64,000 bases of DNA from Cellulosimicrobium terreum (GCA_014803435.1 JACYFD010000002.1:659026-723025); one strand, 5' to 3'. Counted from the first letter of the stretch, positions 1-8,447 are shown. Numbers and translations are program-made. The notes: generated from the letters alone by a model not told the origin.

Positions 1-1007
1 CCGTCCAGGACCTCGCCGCGCGGCGGTCGTTCGAGGAGGTCGCCTACCTGCTGTGGCACGGCGACCTCCCGACGCCCGAGCAGCTCGCCGAGCAGACCGC
101 GACCGAGCGGGCGAACCGCGCGCTCCCGGGCAACGTCCGCAACGCGATCCTGGAGCTCCCGACGACGTGCCACCCCATGGACGTGTGCCGCACCGCCGTC
201 TCCCAGCTCGGTGCGCACGACCCCGACGCCGAGGACTCCTCGCCGGAGGCCGAGCAGGCGAAGGCGCTGCGGCTCTGGGCCGTGCTGCCGGCCGCCGTCG
301 CCCTCGACCAGCGCCGCCGACGGGGGCAGCAGATCGTCGAGCCGCGCGACGACCTCACCTACGCCGAGAACTTCCTGTGGATGACGTTCGGCGAGGACCC
401 CGACCCCGCGGTGGTGCGCGCGTTCGAGGTGTCGATGGTGCTGTACGCCGAGCACTCGTTCAACGCCTCCACGTTCACTGCGCGCGTCATCACCTCGACC
501 CTCTCCGACCTGCACTCCGCCGTCACGGGCGCGATCGGCGCGCTCAAGGGACCGTTGCACGGCGGGGCGAACGAGGCCGTGATGGCGACGTTCGCCGAGA
601 TCGGGACCGCCGACCGCGCCGAGGCGTGGCTCGACGACGCGCTCGCGAGCAAGCGCAAGATCATGGGGTTCGGCCACCGCGTGTACAAGCACGGCGACTC
701 GCGCGTCCCCACCATGCGCGCGACGCTCGACGGCCTGGTCGAGCACTACGACCGCCAGGACCTCCTCGACCTGTACACGGCGCTCGAGGCCGCCATGACC
801 GAGCGCAAGAACATCCTGCCGAACCTCGACTACCCGGCAGGTCCCGCGTACCACCTCATGGGGTTCGACACGCAGATCTTCACGCCGCTCTTCGTGGCGT
901 CCCGCGTCGTCGGGTGGACCGCGCACGTCATGGAGCAGCGCGCCGCGAACTCCCTCATCCGGCCCCTCAGCGAGTACGTCGGCGAGCCGCAGCGCGACGT
1001 GCCCTGA
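1..1007 (+). CDS. Citrate synthase / 2-methylcitrate synthase family, 5'-truncated by window edge
   Basis: The reading frame is open from base 3 with no start inside the window, so the N-terminus lies upstream; about 334 residues are visible. Citrate synthases condense oxaloacetate with acetyl-CoA (or propionyl-CoA in the methylcitrate subtype) in the cytosol. The three catalytic elements are present: His in GPLHGGANEAVM, His in MGFGHRVYKHGD and Asp in PNLDYPAGPAY. The GPLHGGAN form and the short C-terminus ending GEPQRDVP fit the compact Gram-positive type, often annotated as bifunctional 2-methylcitrate/citrate synthase. The sequence cannot decide between the two substrates without the missing N-terminus and neighbours. 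Confidence 0.93.
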   Translation, partial: VQDLAARRSFEEVAYLLWHGDLPTPEQLAEQTATERANRALPGNVRNAILELPTTCHPMDVCRTAVSQLGAHDPDAEDSSPEAEQAKALRLWAVLPAAVALDQRRRRGQQIVEPRDDLTYAENFLWMTFGEDPDPAVVRAFEVSMVLYAEHSFNASTFTARVITSTLSDLHSAVTGAIGALKGPLHGGANEAVMATFAEIGTADRAEAWLDDALASKRKIMGFGHRVYKHGDSRVPTMRATLDGLVEHYDRQDLLDLYTALEAAMTERKNILPNLDYPAGPAYHLMGFDTQIFTPLFVASRVVGWTAHVMEQRAANSLIRPLSEYVGEPQRDVP

Positions 1008-1028
1008 TCGCGACGCCTCGGCGCTACG

Positions 1029-1652
1029 GTGACCCGCGTGCTGAGCATGAACGAGGTGGTCGCGCGGCGCGAGGCGTCCCGCAGGAGACGTCGCGTCGCG
1101 ACATGGGTGGGGAGCGTCCTGGTGGTCCTCGCGCTCGTGGCCGTCGTCGGATGGCAGGTCGTCGCGCGGACGGCCCGCATCGAGCAGGGCGCGGTGAGCT
1201 GGTGGGACGGACCGGCGGTCGAGGCGTGCGGCGTCCGCGACGACCTGCCGTCGGCGTACGTCGTCGGGTCGCAGGACCCGGACCGCAGCGTCGTCTACTC
1301 CGTCAGGAACCCGAACGCCGTGACCGTGCGGCTCACCTCCACCTACGGCCCGGTGCGCTTCCAGCAGGACCTGTTCGACCCGACCGCGGACTTCGAGGGC
1401 GAACCGTCGGACGACCTCGTCGACAGCGTCGTCGTCCCGCCCGGCGAGGAGGCCTTCCTGCAGTTCGAGGCCGACGGCGGAGAAGGGAGCTGGTCCTCCG
1501 GGAGCCAGACCGCGCTGCCCGTGACGCTCGAGGCGCTGGGGATCGAGCAGGCCGCGAGCCTGCCGATCGACCCGGTCGTGGTCTTCGTGAACGGGTCCAG
1601 CGCGGACGCGGACCTCGTCGCCGCAGCCGTGCGCGACACGTGCGGAGAGTAG
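1029..1652 (+). CDS. Membrane-anchored hypothetical protein
   Basis: The protein has 207 residues from a GTG start; an ATG six codons downstream (1047) is an alternative. It begins with an Arg-rich stretch (residues 10-22) followed by one hydrophobic segment at about 24-44, so it should be anchored with the C-terminal roughly 160 residues outside. That outer part is rich in Val, Asp and Ser with two cysteines (about 60 and 205) and resembles a beta-rich extracytoplasmic domain. I do not recognise a family. It starts 21 bp after the citrate synthase stop and is convergent with the FAD reductase, whose stop is only 15 bp away. Confidence 0.7.
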   Translation: MTRVLSMNEVVARREASRRRRRVATWVGSVLVVLALVAVVGWQVVARTARIEQGAVSWWDGPAVEACGVRDDLPSAYVVGSQDPDRSVVYSVRNPNAVTVRLTSTYGPVRFQQDLFDPTADFEGEPSDDLVDSVVVPPGEEAFLQFEADGGEGSWSSGSQTALPVTLEALGIEQAASLPIDPVVVFVNGSSADADLVAAAVRDTCGE

Positions 1653-1667
1653 ACCGCGGGCGCCGCG

Positions 1668-2903
1668 CTAGCCGACGAACGCCTCCAGCTCGTGGCGCTC
1701 CACGGGACCGTCGCGCTGGATCAGCGCCTTGACGTCGTCGATGCGGTCCCAGACGTTGACGGCCATGCCGGCCTCGACGCGGCCCCCCTTCATCCAGAAG
1801 GCGACCAGCTCGCGGTCGACGATCGACCCGCTCACCACGACCTCGTCGTACGCGTCCGGGCCGGCGACGAACCCGAGGTACTCCATCCCGACGTCGTACT
1901 GGTCGGAGAAGAAGTACGGCAGCTCGGGGTACGGGTCGGTCGCGCCGAGCATGGCGCGCGCGGCGTGCGGCCCCTGGTTCAGCGCGGTCGCCCAGTGCTC
2001 CACGCGGACGGGCCGACCGTACCGGGCGCTCGGCACGCTCGCGACGTCGCCCGCGACGAACACGTCCGGGTCCGTGGTCTGCAAGGTCGCCGACGCGACG
2101 ATCCCACCCGTCGTCGAGTCCAGCGCAAGACCCGCAGCCTCGGCCAGACCGACGTTCGGGGACGCGCCGACGGCCACGAGCACGACGTCGGCGTCCACGT
2201 GCGTACCGTCCGCCAGCGCGACGCCCGTGACGCGTCCTTCGCTGCCCGTGATCGCGCTCGCGTGCGCCCGCCGGTGCAGGTGGACCCCGTGCTCGGCATG
2301 GACCTGCCCGTAGAGCTCGCCCATCTCTGGCCCGAGGACGCGCTCGAGCGGGTGCGCCCCGAGCCCGACGACGCTCACGTCCAGCCCCATGGTCCGCGCC
2401 GACGCAGCGACCTCCAGCCCGATCCACCCGTCCCCGACGATCGCGAGCCTGCCGGCGCCCTCGCGCGCCGACGCCGCGAACGTCGCAGCGAGCCGCTCGC
2501 TGTCCTCGAGGGTGCGCAGCTGGTGGACCCCGTCGAGGTCGATGCCAGGGACGGGCAGCGGGCGCGGGTCGGAGCCCGTCGCGAGGAGCAGCGTGCCGTA
2601 GGTCAGGGTCCGCCCGTCCGCGAGCGTCACGACGTGCCCGGCGAGATCGAGGCCCGACGCCGCGGTGCCCGTCCGCAGCTCGACGTCGTGCGCGGGGTAC
2701 CAGTCCTCGTCGAGCGGGAACACCGAGTCCCGCTCGGCCTCACCGCGCAGATAGTCCTTGGACAGGGGTGGGCGCTCGTAGGGCCGGTGCGGCTCGCGCG
2801 CGACGACGGTCAGCTCGCCGTCGTAACCCTCCTCGCGCAGCGTCTCGGCAGCCTTCGCGGCGGCGAGGCCGCCCCCGACGACGACGATCGGTCCGGTGGT
2901 CAT
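1668..2903 (-). CDS. NAD(P)/FAD-dependent oxidoreductase (ferredoxin-reductase type)
   Basis: The protein has 411 residues. The N-terminal FAD Rossmann fold shows VVVGGGLAAAKAAETLR; a second nucleotide-binding fold near residue 157 shows GDGWIGLEVAASA; the conserved FAD-contacting stretch VFVAGDVAS and a C-terminal reductase domain follow. This matches the ferredoxin/rubredoxin/putidaredoxin reductase family, which moves electrons from NAD(P)H to a small iron-sulfur partner, often for a cytochrome P450 or dioxygenase. No such partner gene is next to it, so the acceptor is unknown. The ATG start at 2903 puts the GGG motif about ten residues in, as usual for the family. Confidence 0.9.
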   Translation of the reverse strand: MTTGPIVVVGGGLAAAKAAETLREEGYDGELTVVAREPHRPYERPPLSKDYLRGEAERDSVFPLDEDWYPAHDVELRTGTAASGLDLAGHVVTLADGRTLTYGTLLLATGSDPRPLPVPGIDLDGVHQLRTLEDSERLAATFAASAREGAGRLAIVGDGWIGLEVAASARTMGLDVSVVGLGAHPLERVLGPEMGELYGQVHAEHGVHLHRRAHASAITGSEGRVTGVALADGTHVDADVVLVAVGASPNVGLAEAAGLALDSTTGGIVASATLQTTDPDVFVAGDVASVPSARYGRPVRVEHWATALNQGPHAARAMLGATDPYPELPYFFSDQYDVGMEYLGFVAGPDAYDEVVVSGSIVDRELVAFWMKGGRVEAGMAVNVWDRIDDVKALIQRDGPVERHELEAFVG

Positions 2904-2953
2904 GGCTCCAGTCTCGCGCCGACGACCGCCGCCCGCTCGTCGTCTGCAGACGA

Positions 2954-2999
2954 CGAGAGGCCCTCCGCTCAGCGTTTCCGCTGATCAGAGGGCCTCTCG
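2954..2999 (-). terminator. Hairpin terminator of tRNA-Pro
   Basis: A perfect 12-bp inverted repeat (arms 2954-2965 and 2988-2999) lies directly downstream of the tRNA on its strand. No strong T-run follows, so this is a GC-rich stem type. Confidence 0.7.
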
Positions 3000-3000
3000 A

Positions 3001-3078
<78 letters not shown>

Positions 3079-3139
3079 ATTGCCCGCCGCACGTCGTCGG
3101 GCACCGTGAAAGATGCCGTTCTCCGTGGGAAGCCTGCCC

Positions 3140-3145
3140 AGAATA
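3140..3145 (-). promoter_or_regulatory. Possible -10 box for tRNA-Pro
   Basis: On the minus strand a TATTCT hexamer lies about 60 bp before the tRNA 5' end. No convincing -35 hexamer is seen at 16-18 bp, so the call is weak. Confidence 0.3.
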
Positions 3146-3210
3146 GCCCACGGGTGGCCCTGCGACGAAACTGGGTCCACGTGACGTCGGTGACGTCCAA
3201 GCAGGTGGTG

Positions 3211-4146
3211 TCAGCGGGCCGTGAGCGTGAGGAGCGTCGCCTCCGGGCGGCACGCGAACCGGAACGGTGCGTAGGGCGACGTGCCCGCACCGGCGGAGAC
3301 GTGCAGCCACGTCGAGCTCTCACCCCCGGCCTCGTCCGGGCGCGGCCCGGGCCAGCCGTGCAGGCCCTTCGCACGCCGCCGGTCGAGGTCGCAGTTGGTG
3401 ACGAGCGCGCCGAACCCGGGCACGCACAGCTGGCCCCCGTGGGTGTGGCCGGCGATCACGGCGTCGGCACCGTCGGCGTGCATCGCGTCGAGCACCCGCA
3501 CGTACGGGGCGTGCGTCACGCCGAGGCGCAGGTCCGCGCCCTCGCTGAGAGGTGCGGGTGCGGGGTAGACGTCGAGGTCCAGGTGCGGGTCGTCGACACC
3601 GACCAGGTCGATCCGCACGCCGCCGACGTCGATCGCGTCCCTGCGGTTGGTCAGGTCGAGCCAGCCTGCCCCGCGGAACGCCTCGGCGAGCTCCGCCGCG
3701 GGGAGGGTGGGCGGCTGCTCGGTGAGGGGCAGACGCGCGTCCGGCAGCAGGTAGCGCGCCGGGTTCTTCGGCCGGGGCGCGTAGTAGTCGTTGGAGCCCA
3801 TGACGAAGACGCCCGGCACGCTCTCCAGGAGCGGTCCCAGGGCGTGCAGCAACGGGTCCAGGGAGTCCACGTGGGCGAAGTTGTCACCGGTGTCGATCAC
3901 GAGGTCCGGCTCGAGCTCGGCGAGCGAGCGGACCCACGCGATCTTGCGCTGCTGCGACGGCACGAGGTGCAGGTCCGAGACGTGCAGCACGCGCAGGTCG
4001 CGGGCACCCGCCGGCAGGACCGGCAGGGTGACCTCACGGGTGGTGAAGAGCTTCGTCTCCACGTGCGCGTACGCCAGTGCACCGACGCCCGCAGCGGCGA
4101 GCCCGACGAACGCCGACCGTGCGCGGCGCGCCCCGTCGGGGCTCAG
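3211..4146 (-). CDS. Membrane-anchored metallophosphoesterase
   Basis: A calcineurin-like phosphoesterase domain carries the metal and phosphate ligands in order: HVSDLHLVP (D-x-H), VIDTGDN (GD), GSNDYY (GN[HD]-like), THAPY and IAGHTHGGQ. The usual ATG/GTG choice is GTG at 4062, but the frame stays open back to 4194 and encodes a hydrophobic segment (SAFVGLAAAGVGALAYA) just before the domain, as expected for this family, in which an N-terminal membrane anchor precedes the E-x-x-x-F-T-x-R-x-V region. The only plausible start there is CTG at 4146, overlapping the PBP stop as CTGA. I therefore annotate 311 residues from CTG. The PBP/metallophosphoesterase pair is conserved in actinobacteria (Rv3682-Rv3683 in M. 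tuberculosis). Confidence 0.85.
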   Translation of the reverse strand: MSPDGARRARSAFVGLAAAGVGALAYAHVETKLFTTREVTLPVLPAGARDLRVLHVSDLHLVPSQQRKIAWVRSLAELEPDLVIDTGDNFAHVDSLDPLLHALGPLLESVPGVFVMGSNDYYAPRPKNPARYLLPDARLPLTEQPPTLPAAELAEAFRGAGWLDLTNRRDAIDVGGVRIDLVGVDDPHLDLDVYPAPAPLSEGADLRLGVTHAPYVRVLDAMHADGADAVIAGHTHGGQLCVPGFGALVTNCDLDRRRAKGLHGWPGPRPDEAGGESSTWLHVSAGAGTSPYAPFRFACRPEATLLTLTAR

Positions 4147-6506
4147 TCGTTCCCCCCGACGAGACCGTCGAGTAAGCCGCTCAGGTCGCCGGCGTCACGT
4201 CCGGCGTCGTTCGACCGGTCCCCGCGGTCGCCGCCGCGGTCCTCGTCGCCACCGCCACCGCCGTTGTCGTCGCCGCCACCGCCGCCACCGCCGTTGTCGT
4301 CGCCACCGCCGTTGTCGCCGCCACCGCCGCCGTCGTCGCCGCCACCGCCGTTGTCGTCGCCGCCGGAGTCCGGCTTCGGCGGGGGAGCAGGTGCGTTGAC
4401 CTTGCCCCAGTCGGGCGAGTCGAACGACTTCTCCGACTGGCCCTTGAGGGCGGTGTCCATGTAGGCCTTCCACGTGGGCGCCGCCAGGGTCGAGCCGAAC
4501 CACCAGCGCTGGAACTCGCCGTTGATCGTGAAGTCACGCATCTCGACGTCGTTCTCGGCGTTGCCGATCCAGACGGCGGTCGCGAGCTGCGGGGTGAAGC
4601 CGATGAACCACGTGTGCCGGTTGAGCTGCGAGGTGCCCGTCTTCCCGGCCGAGACGCGGCCGTCGAGCTGTGCCGCCCTGCCCGACCCCTGCGTCATGAC
4701 CTGCTGCAGCGCATAGGTGACCGTCGCCGCGATCTTCGGGTCGAGCGCGTCCTTGTCGCACTTCGACGTCGGAACGTCGAGCTCCTTGCCACCCGCCCCG
4801 ACGACCTTCGTGATCGCGAGCGGCTCGCAGAAGGTGCCGCCGCTCGCGAACGTCGCGTAGGCGGCCGCCATCTGGAGCGGCGACGAGTTCTGCGTCCCGA
4901 TGATCATCGACGGGTTGATGTTGATGTCACCCTCGTCGCTGAGCAGCGACGGGCGGAAGCCGATGCTCTTCGCGGTGCTCCCGACGTTGCACAGGTCGAG
5001 CTGGCTCGCCATCGTCGTGTACCCCGTGTTGACGGAGTTGTACGTGGCCTTGAGCACGGACATGGAACCGCTGCCGGGACCGTCCGAGTTCGACGGGGTC
5101 CACGGGTCGCTGCCGAGGATCGCGCAGCTCGCGTGGAAGTCGCGGCTCCCGATCCACGTGCGCTTGTTCGCGTTGACCGTCTCGTACAGCGAGTGACCGG
5201 ACTTGAGCCACTCGGCCAGCACGAAGGGCTTCCACGTCGAGCCGGGGGAGAACCCGTTCGACGAGCCGTGCGCCTGGTCGACGCTGTAGTTGACCGCCGT
5301 GGTGTTCGGCTCCGGGTCCTCCGTCGCGTCGTAGTCGCGGTTCTGGGCCATCGCGAGGATCTTGCCCGTCCCGGGCTCGATGGACACGATCGCGTCCTCG
5401 ATCTTGCTCGGGTCGTCCGGCGGGACCGCCTTCTTGGCCTGCTTCTCGGCGGCCTTCTGCATCGCAGGGTCGAGCGTCGTGTAGATGTCGAGGCCACCCC
5501 GGTACAGCAGGGAGGTGCGGTCGTTCGCCGTCTCGCCGAACGCCGGGTCGGAGATGATCACCTTGGTGACGTAGTCGCAGAAGAACGCGGCGCCACCGGC
5601 GGACTGGCAGCCCACCTCGACCGGCTTCTCCTTCAGCGTGTCCGCGATCGGCAGGGCACGGCTCTCGTCGTACTCCTCCTTGGTGATGAAGTTCTGCACG
5701 TACATCTGGTTGAGCACGGTGTTGCGGCGCCGCTGCGCCTCCTCGGGGTGGCGGATCGGGTCGTACGACGACGGCGCCTTCGTCACGCCGGCGATCGTCG
5801 CTGCCTCGACCACGCTGAGGTCCTTCGAGCTCTTGCTGAAGTAGTGCTGCGCCGCCGTCTCGACGCCGTACACCGACGTCCCGAACTGCGCGATGTTGAG
5901 GTACCCCTGGAGGATCTCGTCCTTGGTCATCCGCTTCTCGAGCGAGATGGCGAGCTTCGCCTCGCGGGCCTTGCGGCTGAGGCTGTCCTCCTTCGCCTCC
6001 CACACGCCGAGGTCGTCGTCGTTGCGGACCGCCTGCTCGATGAGCACGTTCTTCACGTACTGCTGCGTCAGCGTCGATGCGCCCTGCGTGGGGCGCTTGA
6101 GGACGTTGTTCACCGCGGCGCGCGGGATGCCCTCGAGGTCGACGCCGCCGTGCTCGTAGAAGCGCTTGTCCTCGATCGCGATGACGGCGTGCTTCATGTT
6201 GTCCGACACGTTGTCGAGAGGCACCACGATGCGGTTCTCGGTGTAGAACGTCGCGAGCTCCGTCTTGCCGTCGTTCGCGTACACGCGAGACAGCTCCGCG
6301 AGCGGGCCGGGCTCGAGGTCCTCGGGCAGCTCGTCGAACACCTCGAGGGCGCTGTCCGTCGCGGTGTTCGCGCCGGCGGCGAGGGGGATGAAGAGTCCGG
6401 CCGCGAGCACGCCGCCCACGCCGGCCACGAGGACGAACGCCAGCAGCAGGGCGATCAGCTGGTAGGCGTTGATCCTCCGGCCGCGAGCACGCACAGGGGT
6501 AGGCAT
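4143..6506 (-). CDS. Bifunctional class A penicillin-binding protein (glycosyltransferase/transpeptidase)
   Basis: The protein has 787 residues and builds and cross-links peptidoglycan at the outer face of the membrane. After a cytoplasmic Arg-rich start and a membrane segment at about 13-37, the GT51 domain carries catalytic Glu112 in IAIEDKRFYEHGG and the ASTLTQQYVKN motif. The transpeptidase domain has Ser423 in SPGSTWKPF (SxxK), SVN at 491-493 and KTGTS from 622. The C-terminal 70 residues are a Gly/Asp/Asn-rich, low-complexity tail (coded at 4143-4390) after an APAPPPKPDSGG spacer, probably disordered. It leads the transcript that continues into the metallophosphoesterase and is divergent from the DUF4177 gene. 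Confidence 0.96.
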   Translation of the reverse strand: MPTPVRARGRRINAYQLIALLLAFVLVAGVGGVLAAGLFIPLAAGANTATDSALEVFDELPEDLEPGPLAELSRVYANDGKTELATFYTENRIVVPLDNVSDNMKHAVIAIEDKRFYEHGGVDLEGIPRAAVNNVLKRPTQGASTLTQQYVKNVLIEQAVRNDDDLGVWEAKEDSLSRKAREAKLAISLEKRMTKDEILQGYLNIAQFGTSVYGVETAAQHYFSKSSKDLSVVEAATIAGVTKAPSSYDPIRHPEEAQRRRNTVLNQMYVQNFITKEEYDESRALPIADTLKEKPVEVGCQSAGGAAFFCDYVTKVIISDPAFGETANDRTSLLYRGGLDIYTTLDPAMQKAAEKQAKKAVPPDDPSKIEDAIVSIEPGTGKILAMAQNRDYDATEDPEPNTTAVNYSVDQAHGSSNGFSPGSTWKPFVLAEWLKSGHSLYETVNANKRTWIGSRDFHASCAILGSDPWTPSNSDGPGSGSMSVLKATYNSVNTGYTTMASQLDLCNVGSTAKSIGFRPSLLSDEGDININPSMIIGTQNSSPLQMAAAYATFASGGTFCEPLAITKVVGAGGKELDVPTSKCDKDALDPKIAATVTYALQQVMTQGSGRAAQLDGRVSAGKTGTSQLNRHTWFIGFTPQLATAVWIGNAENDVEMRDFTINGEFQRWWFGSTLAAPTWKAYMDTALKGQSEKSFDSPDWGKVNAPAPPPKPDSGGDDNGGGGDDGGGGGDNGGGDDNGGGGGGGDDNGGGGGDEDRGGDRGDRSNDAGRDAGDLSGLLDGLVGGND

Positions 6507-6615
6507 GGTCCCACCCTAAGGGAGCGTCCGTATCGAGCCCTGGGATAGTGATGATCGCCGGTGTGCGGGTTGTGTGAGCATCCCGCGCAGCGGGCCGGGC
6601 CGCTACGCTCGCCCC

Positions 6616-6780
6616 ATGGCAACGACCTGGGAGTACGCGACCATCCCCCTCATCATCCACAACACCAAGGCAGTCCTCGACCAGTGGGGCTCTGACGGCT
6701 GGGAGCTCGTCCAGGTCGTCACCGGGCCCGACGGCAACGGGCTCGTCGCCTACCTCAAGCGCCCCACCGGGGAGAAGTAG
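6616..6780 (+). CDS. DUF4177 small protein
   Basis: This 54-residue protein starts at ATG 6616; the upstream in-frame ATG at 6574 would add 14 unrelated residues. It contains the DUF4177 pattern WEYATIPLIIHNTKAVLDQWGSDGWELVQ, a small alpha/beta fold of unknown function. The gene ends in TAG whose last base is the first base of the GTG of the RidA gene, so the two are translationally coupled. The same small gene next to RidA and opposite a class A PBP recurs in actinobacteria. Confidence 0.85.
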   Translation: MATTWEYATIPLIIHNTKAVLDQWGSDGWELVQVVTGPDGNGLVAYLKRPTGEK

Positions 6781-7280
6781 TGTCCGGCGGCACGGCCGCC
6801 GCGTCGCCGGGCACGATCGCCGCCCGCCTCGCGGAGCTCGGCATCGCCCTGCCCGACGTCGCGGCGCCCGTCGCCGCCTACGTGCCCGCCGTCCGCACGG
6901 GCCGGTACGTCTGCACCTCCGGCCAGCTCCCGTTCGTCGACGGCGCCCTGCCTGCGACCGGCAAGGTGGGCGACGGCGAGGGCCTCGTCCCTCCCGAGGA
7001 CGCCGCTCACCTCGCGCGGGTGTGCGTGCTCAACGCGCTCGCCGCGGTGCACGACGTCGTGGGCAACCTCGACGTCGTCGTCCGCGTCGTCAAGGTCGTC
7101 GGCTTCGTCGCGAGCGACCCGTCCTTCACGGGCCAGCCGGGCGTCGTCAATGGCGCGAGCACCGTCCTCGGCGAGATCTTCGGCGACGCCGGCGTCCACG
7201 CCCGCAGCGCCGTCGGCGTCGCCGTCCTCCCGTTGGACTCCCCGGTCGAGGTGGAGCTCGTGGTGGAGCTCGCCGAGTAG
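6780..7280 (+). CDS. RidA family protein (YjgF/YER057c/UK114)
   Basis: The protein has 166 residues, with the RidA fold from about residue 8: RTGRYVCTSGQLPFVDG, NALAAVHDVVGNLDVVVRVVKVVGFVAS and a C-terminal VGVAVLPLDSPVEVELVVEL. RidA enzymes hydrolyse reactive enamine/imine intermediates released by PLP enzymes; this longer actinobacterial subtype lacks the canonical Arg-containing C-terminal motif of RidA proper, so its substrate is uncertain. The GTG start overlaps the preceding stop by one base. In M. tuberculosis the orthologue (Rv3678) sits two genes from crp; here no gene lies in between. Confidence 0.88.
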   Translation: MSGGTAAASPGTIAARLAELGIALPDVAAPVAAYVPAVRTGRYVCTSGQLPFVDGALPATGKVGDGEGLVPPEDAAHLARVCVLNALAAVHDVVGNLDVVVRVVKVVGFVASDPSFTGQPGVVNGASTVLGEIFGDAGVHARSAVGVAVLPLDSPVEVELVVELAE

Positions 7281-7307
7281 TTCTCGCGGTTCGCGGGTGG
7301 TGGGTCC

Positions 7308-7412
7308 GCGGGGGTGCCCGGTGGTGGCGGCGGGTCTTCCATCCGGACCCTCGTTCCTCGGGTCCTCCCGCCAGGCCCGCCACGACCCGCCGCCACCACC
7401 GGGCACCCCCGC
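7308..7412 (-). repeat. Long-hairpin element, copy A
   Basis: Two perfectly complementary 29-nt arms (7308-7336 and 7384-7412) enclose 47 nt. Inside, GGACCC (7345-7350) pairs with GGGTCC (7360-7365) around a 9-nt loop. Read on the minus strand the interior contains GTGGCGGGCCTGGCGGGAG (7365-7383), GAGGAACGAG (7350-7359) and GGATGGA (7338-7344), all shared with copy B at 7635-7736 in the opposite orientation. It occupies the gene-free stretch 7281-7769. Confidence 0.85.
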
Positions 7413-7468
7413 TCCTCCCGTCGCGACGCGCGATCCCAGCCGGGCGTGCTCCGCCCCTCGCAGGCTGC

Positions 7469-7548
7469 TGGGTTTCGTCGCGCGCTGCCGTCTCGGCACG
7501 GCTCAGGCTTGGCCCGCACCCCTCGTGGGCTTCGTCGCGCGCCGCCGA
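7469..7548. repeat. Short direct repeats between the two hairpin elements
   Basis: Two near-identical copies of about 20 bp, GGGTTTCGTCGCGCGCTGCC and GGGCTTCGTCGCGCGCCGCC, lie about 60 bp apart; a shorter GTCGTCGCGCG follows at about 7559. No coding potential is evident on either strand. Confidence 0.6.
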
Positions 7549-7634
7549 ACCGCCGATGTCGTCGCGCGGTCGCGCCGTCGCGCCGGAAGGCGGCGACGTG
7601 ACAGATCGGCAAGGGCTGGAACGGCCGATGACCA

Positions 7635-7736
7635 GGAGGGTGGCGGAGGGGGCGCCGCGTCGTGGCGGGCCTGGCGGGAGCGCGGCGAGGAACGAGCGGC
7701 GCGGATGGAGACGCGGCGCACCCTCCGCGACCCTCC
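7635..7736 (+). repeat. Long-hairpin element, copy B
   Basis: Arms of 27 nt (7635-7661 and 7710-7736) pair at 25 of 27 positions and enclose 48 nt. The interior carries GTGGCGGGCCTGGCGGGAG (7662-7680), GAGGAACGAG (7687-7696) and GGATGGA (7703-7709), in the same order as copy A read on its minus strand. The arms differ in sequence from those of copy A but remain self-complementary. Confidence 0.85.
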
Positions 7737-7769
7737 ACCCAGCCCGGCCGAGCAGCCAGTAGCAGAGAA

Positions 7770-8447
7770 TCAGCGCGCGCGGCGCTCCAGGCGGTCGAGG
7801 TCGAGCAGGACGACGGCGCGACCCTCGCGGCGGACCCAGCCGCGCGTCGCGAAGTCGGCGAGCGCCTTGTTGACGGTCTCGCGCGACGCGCCGACGAGCT
7901 GTGCGAGCTCCTCCTGCGTGAGGTCGTGCGCGACGCGGATGCCTTCGTCGGTCTCCTCGCCGAACCGGGTCGACAGGTCGAGCAGGGCCTTGGCCACGCG
8001 TCCGGGGACGTCGGAGAACACGAGGTCGGCGAGCGTCTCGTTGGTGCGGCGCAGGCGCCGGGCGAGCGCGCCCAGGAGGTGCTTGGCGACGCTCGGGTGC
8101 TTCTCGATCCACTCGACGAGCTGGTCGTGGCCGAGCTCGTAGATCACGGAGTCGGCGACCGAGCTGGCGGTCGCGGTGCGGGGGCCCGGGTCGAACAGCG
8201 AGAGCTCGCCGAACATCTCGCCGGGTCCGAGGATCGACAGGAGGTTCTCGCGACCGTCGGTGGATCGGCGACCGAGCTTGATCTTGCCGCTCGCGATCAC
8301 GTAGAGCCGGTCGCCCGGTTCTCCCTCGCGGAACAGCACGTCGCCTCGGGTGAGCTCGACCTGCTGCATCGACTCGAACAGGGTGCGCGTCTCGTCCTCG
8401 TCCATCGTCGCGAACATGGGTGCGGAGAGCACAACGTCGTCGTCCAC
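7770..8447 (-). CDS. Crp/Fnr family transcriptional regulator (GlxR type)
   Basis: About 225 residues from GTG 8447; a GAAGGA ribosome-binding site lies 7 nt before it, and a longer reading to 8501 adds residues without family similarity. The cyclic-nucleotide domain has the phosphate-binding cassette [19 protein letters not shown] with the E and R that contact cAMP, then the dimer helix, then a winged helix with the recognition segment [29 protein letters not shown]. This is the actinobacterial GlxR/Crp, a cAMP-responsive global regulator of carbon metabolism. It is divergent from endonuclease III, as in most actinobacteria. The hairpin elements at 7308-7736 lie immediately downstream. Confidence 0.93.
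   Translation of the reverse strand: MDDDVVLSAPMFATMDEDETRTLFESMQQVELTRGDVLFREGEPGDRLYVIASGKIKLGRRSTDGRENLLSILGPGEMFGELSLFDPGPRTATASSVADSVIYELGHDQLVEWIEKHPSVAKHLLGALARRLRRTNETLADLVFSDVPGRVAKALLDLSTRFGEETDEGIRVAHDLTQEELAQLVGASRETVNKALADFATRGWVRREGRAVVLLDLDRLERRAR

Noticed and set aside
4195-4400. Repeat array in the PBP region as a separate mobile repeat
   Set aside because: It is the codon repeat for the Gly/Asp/Asn-rich C-terminal tail of the penicillin-binding protein.
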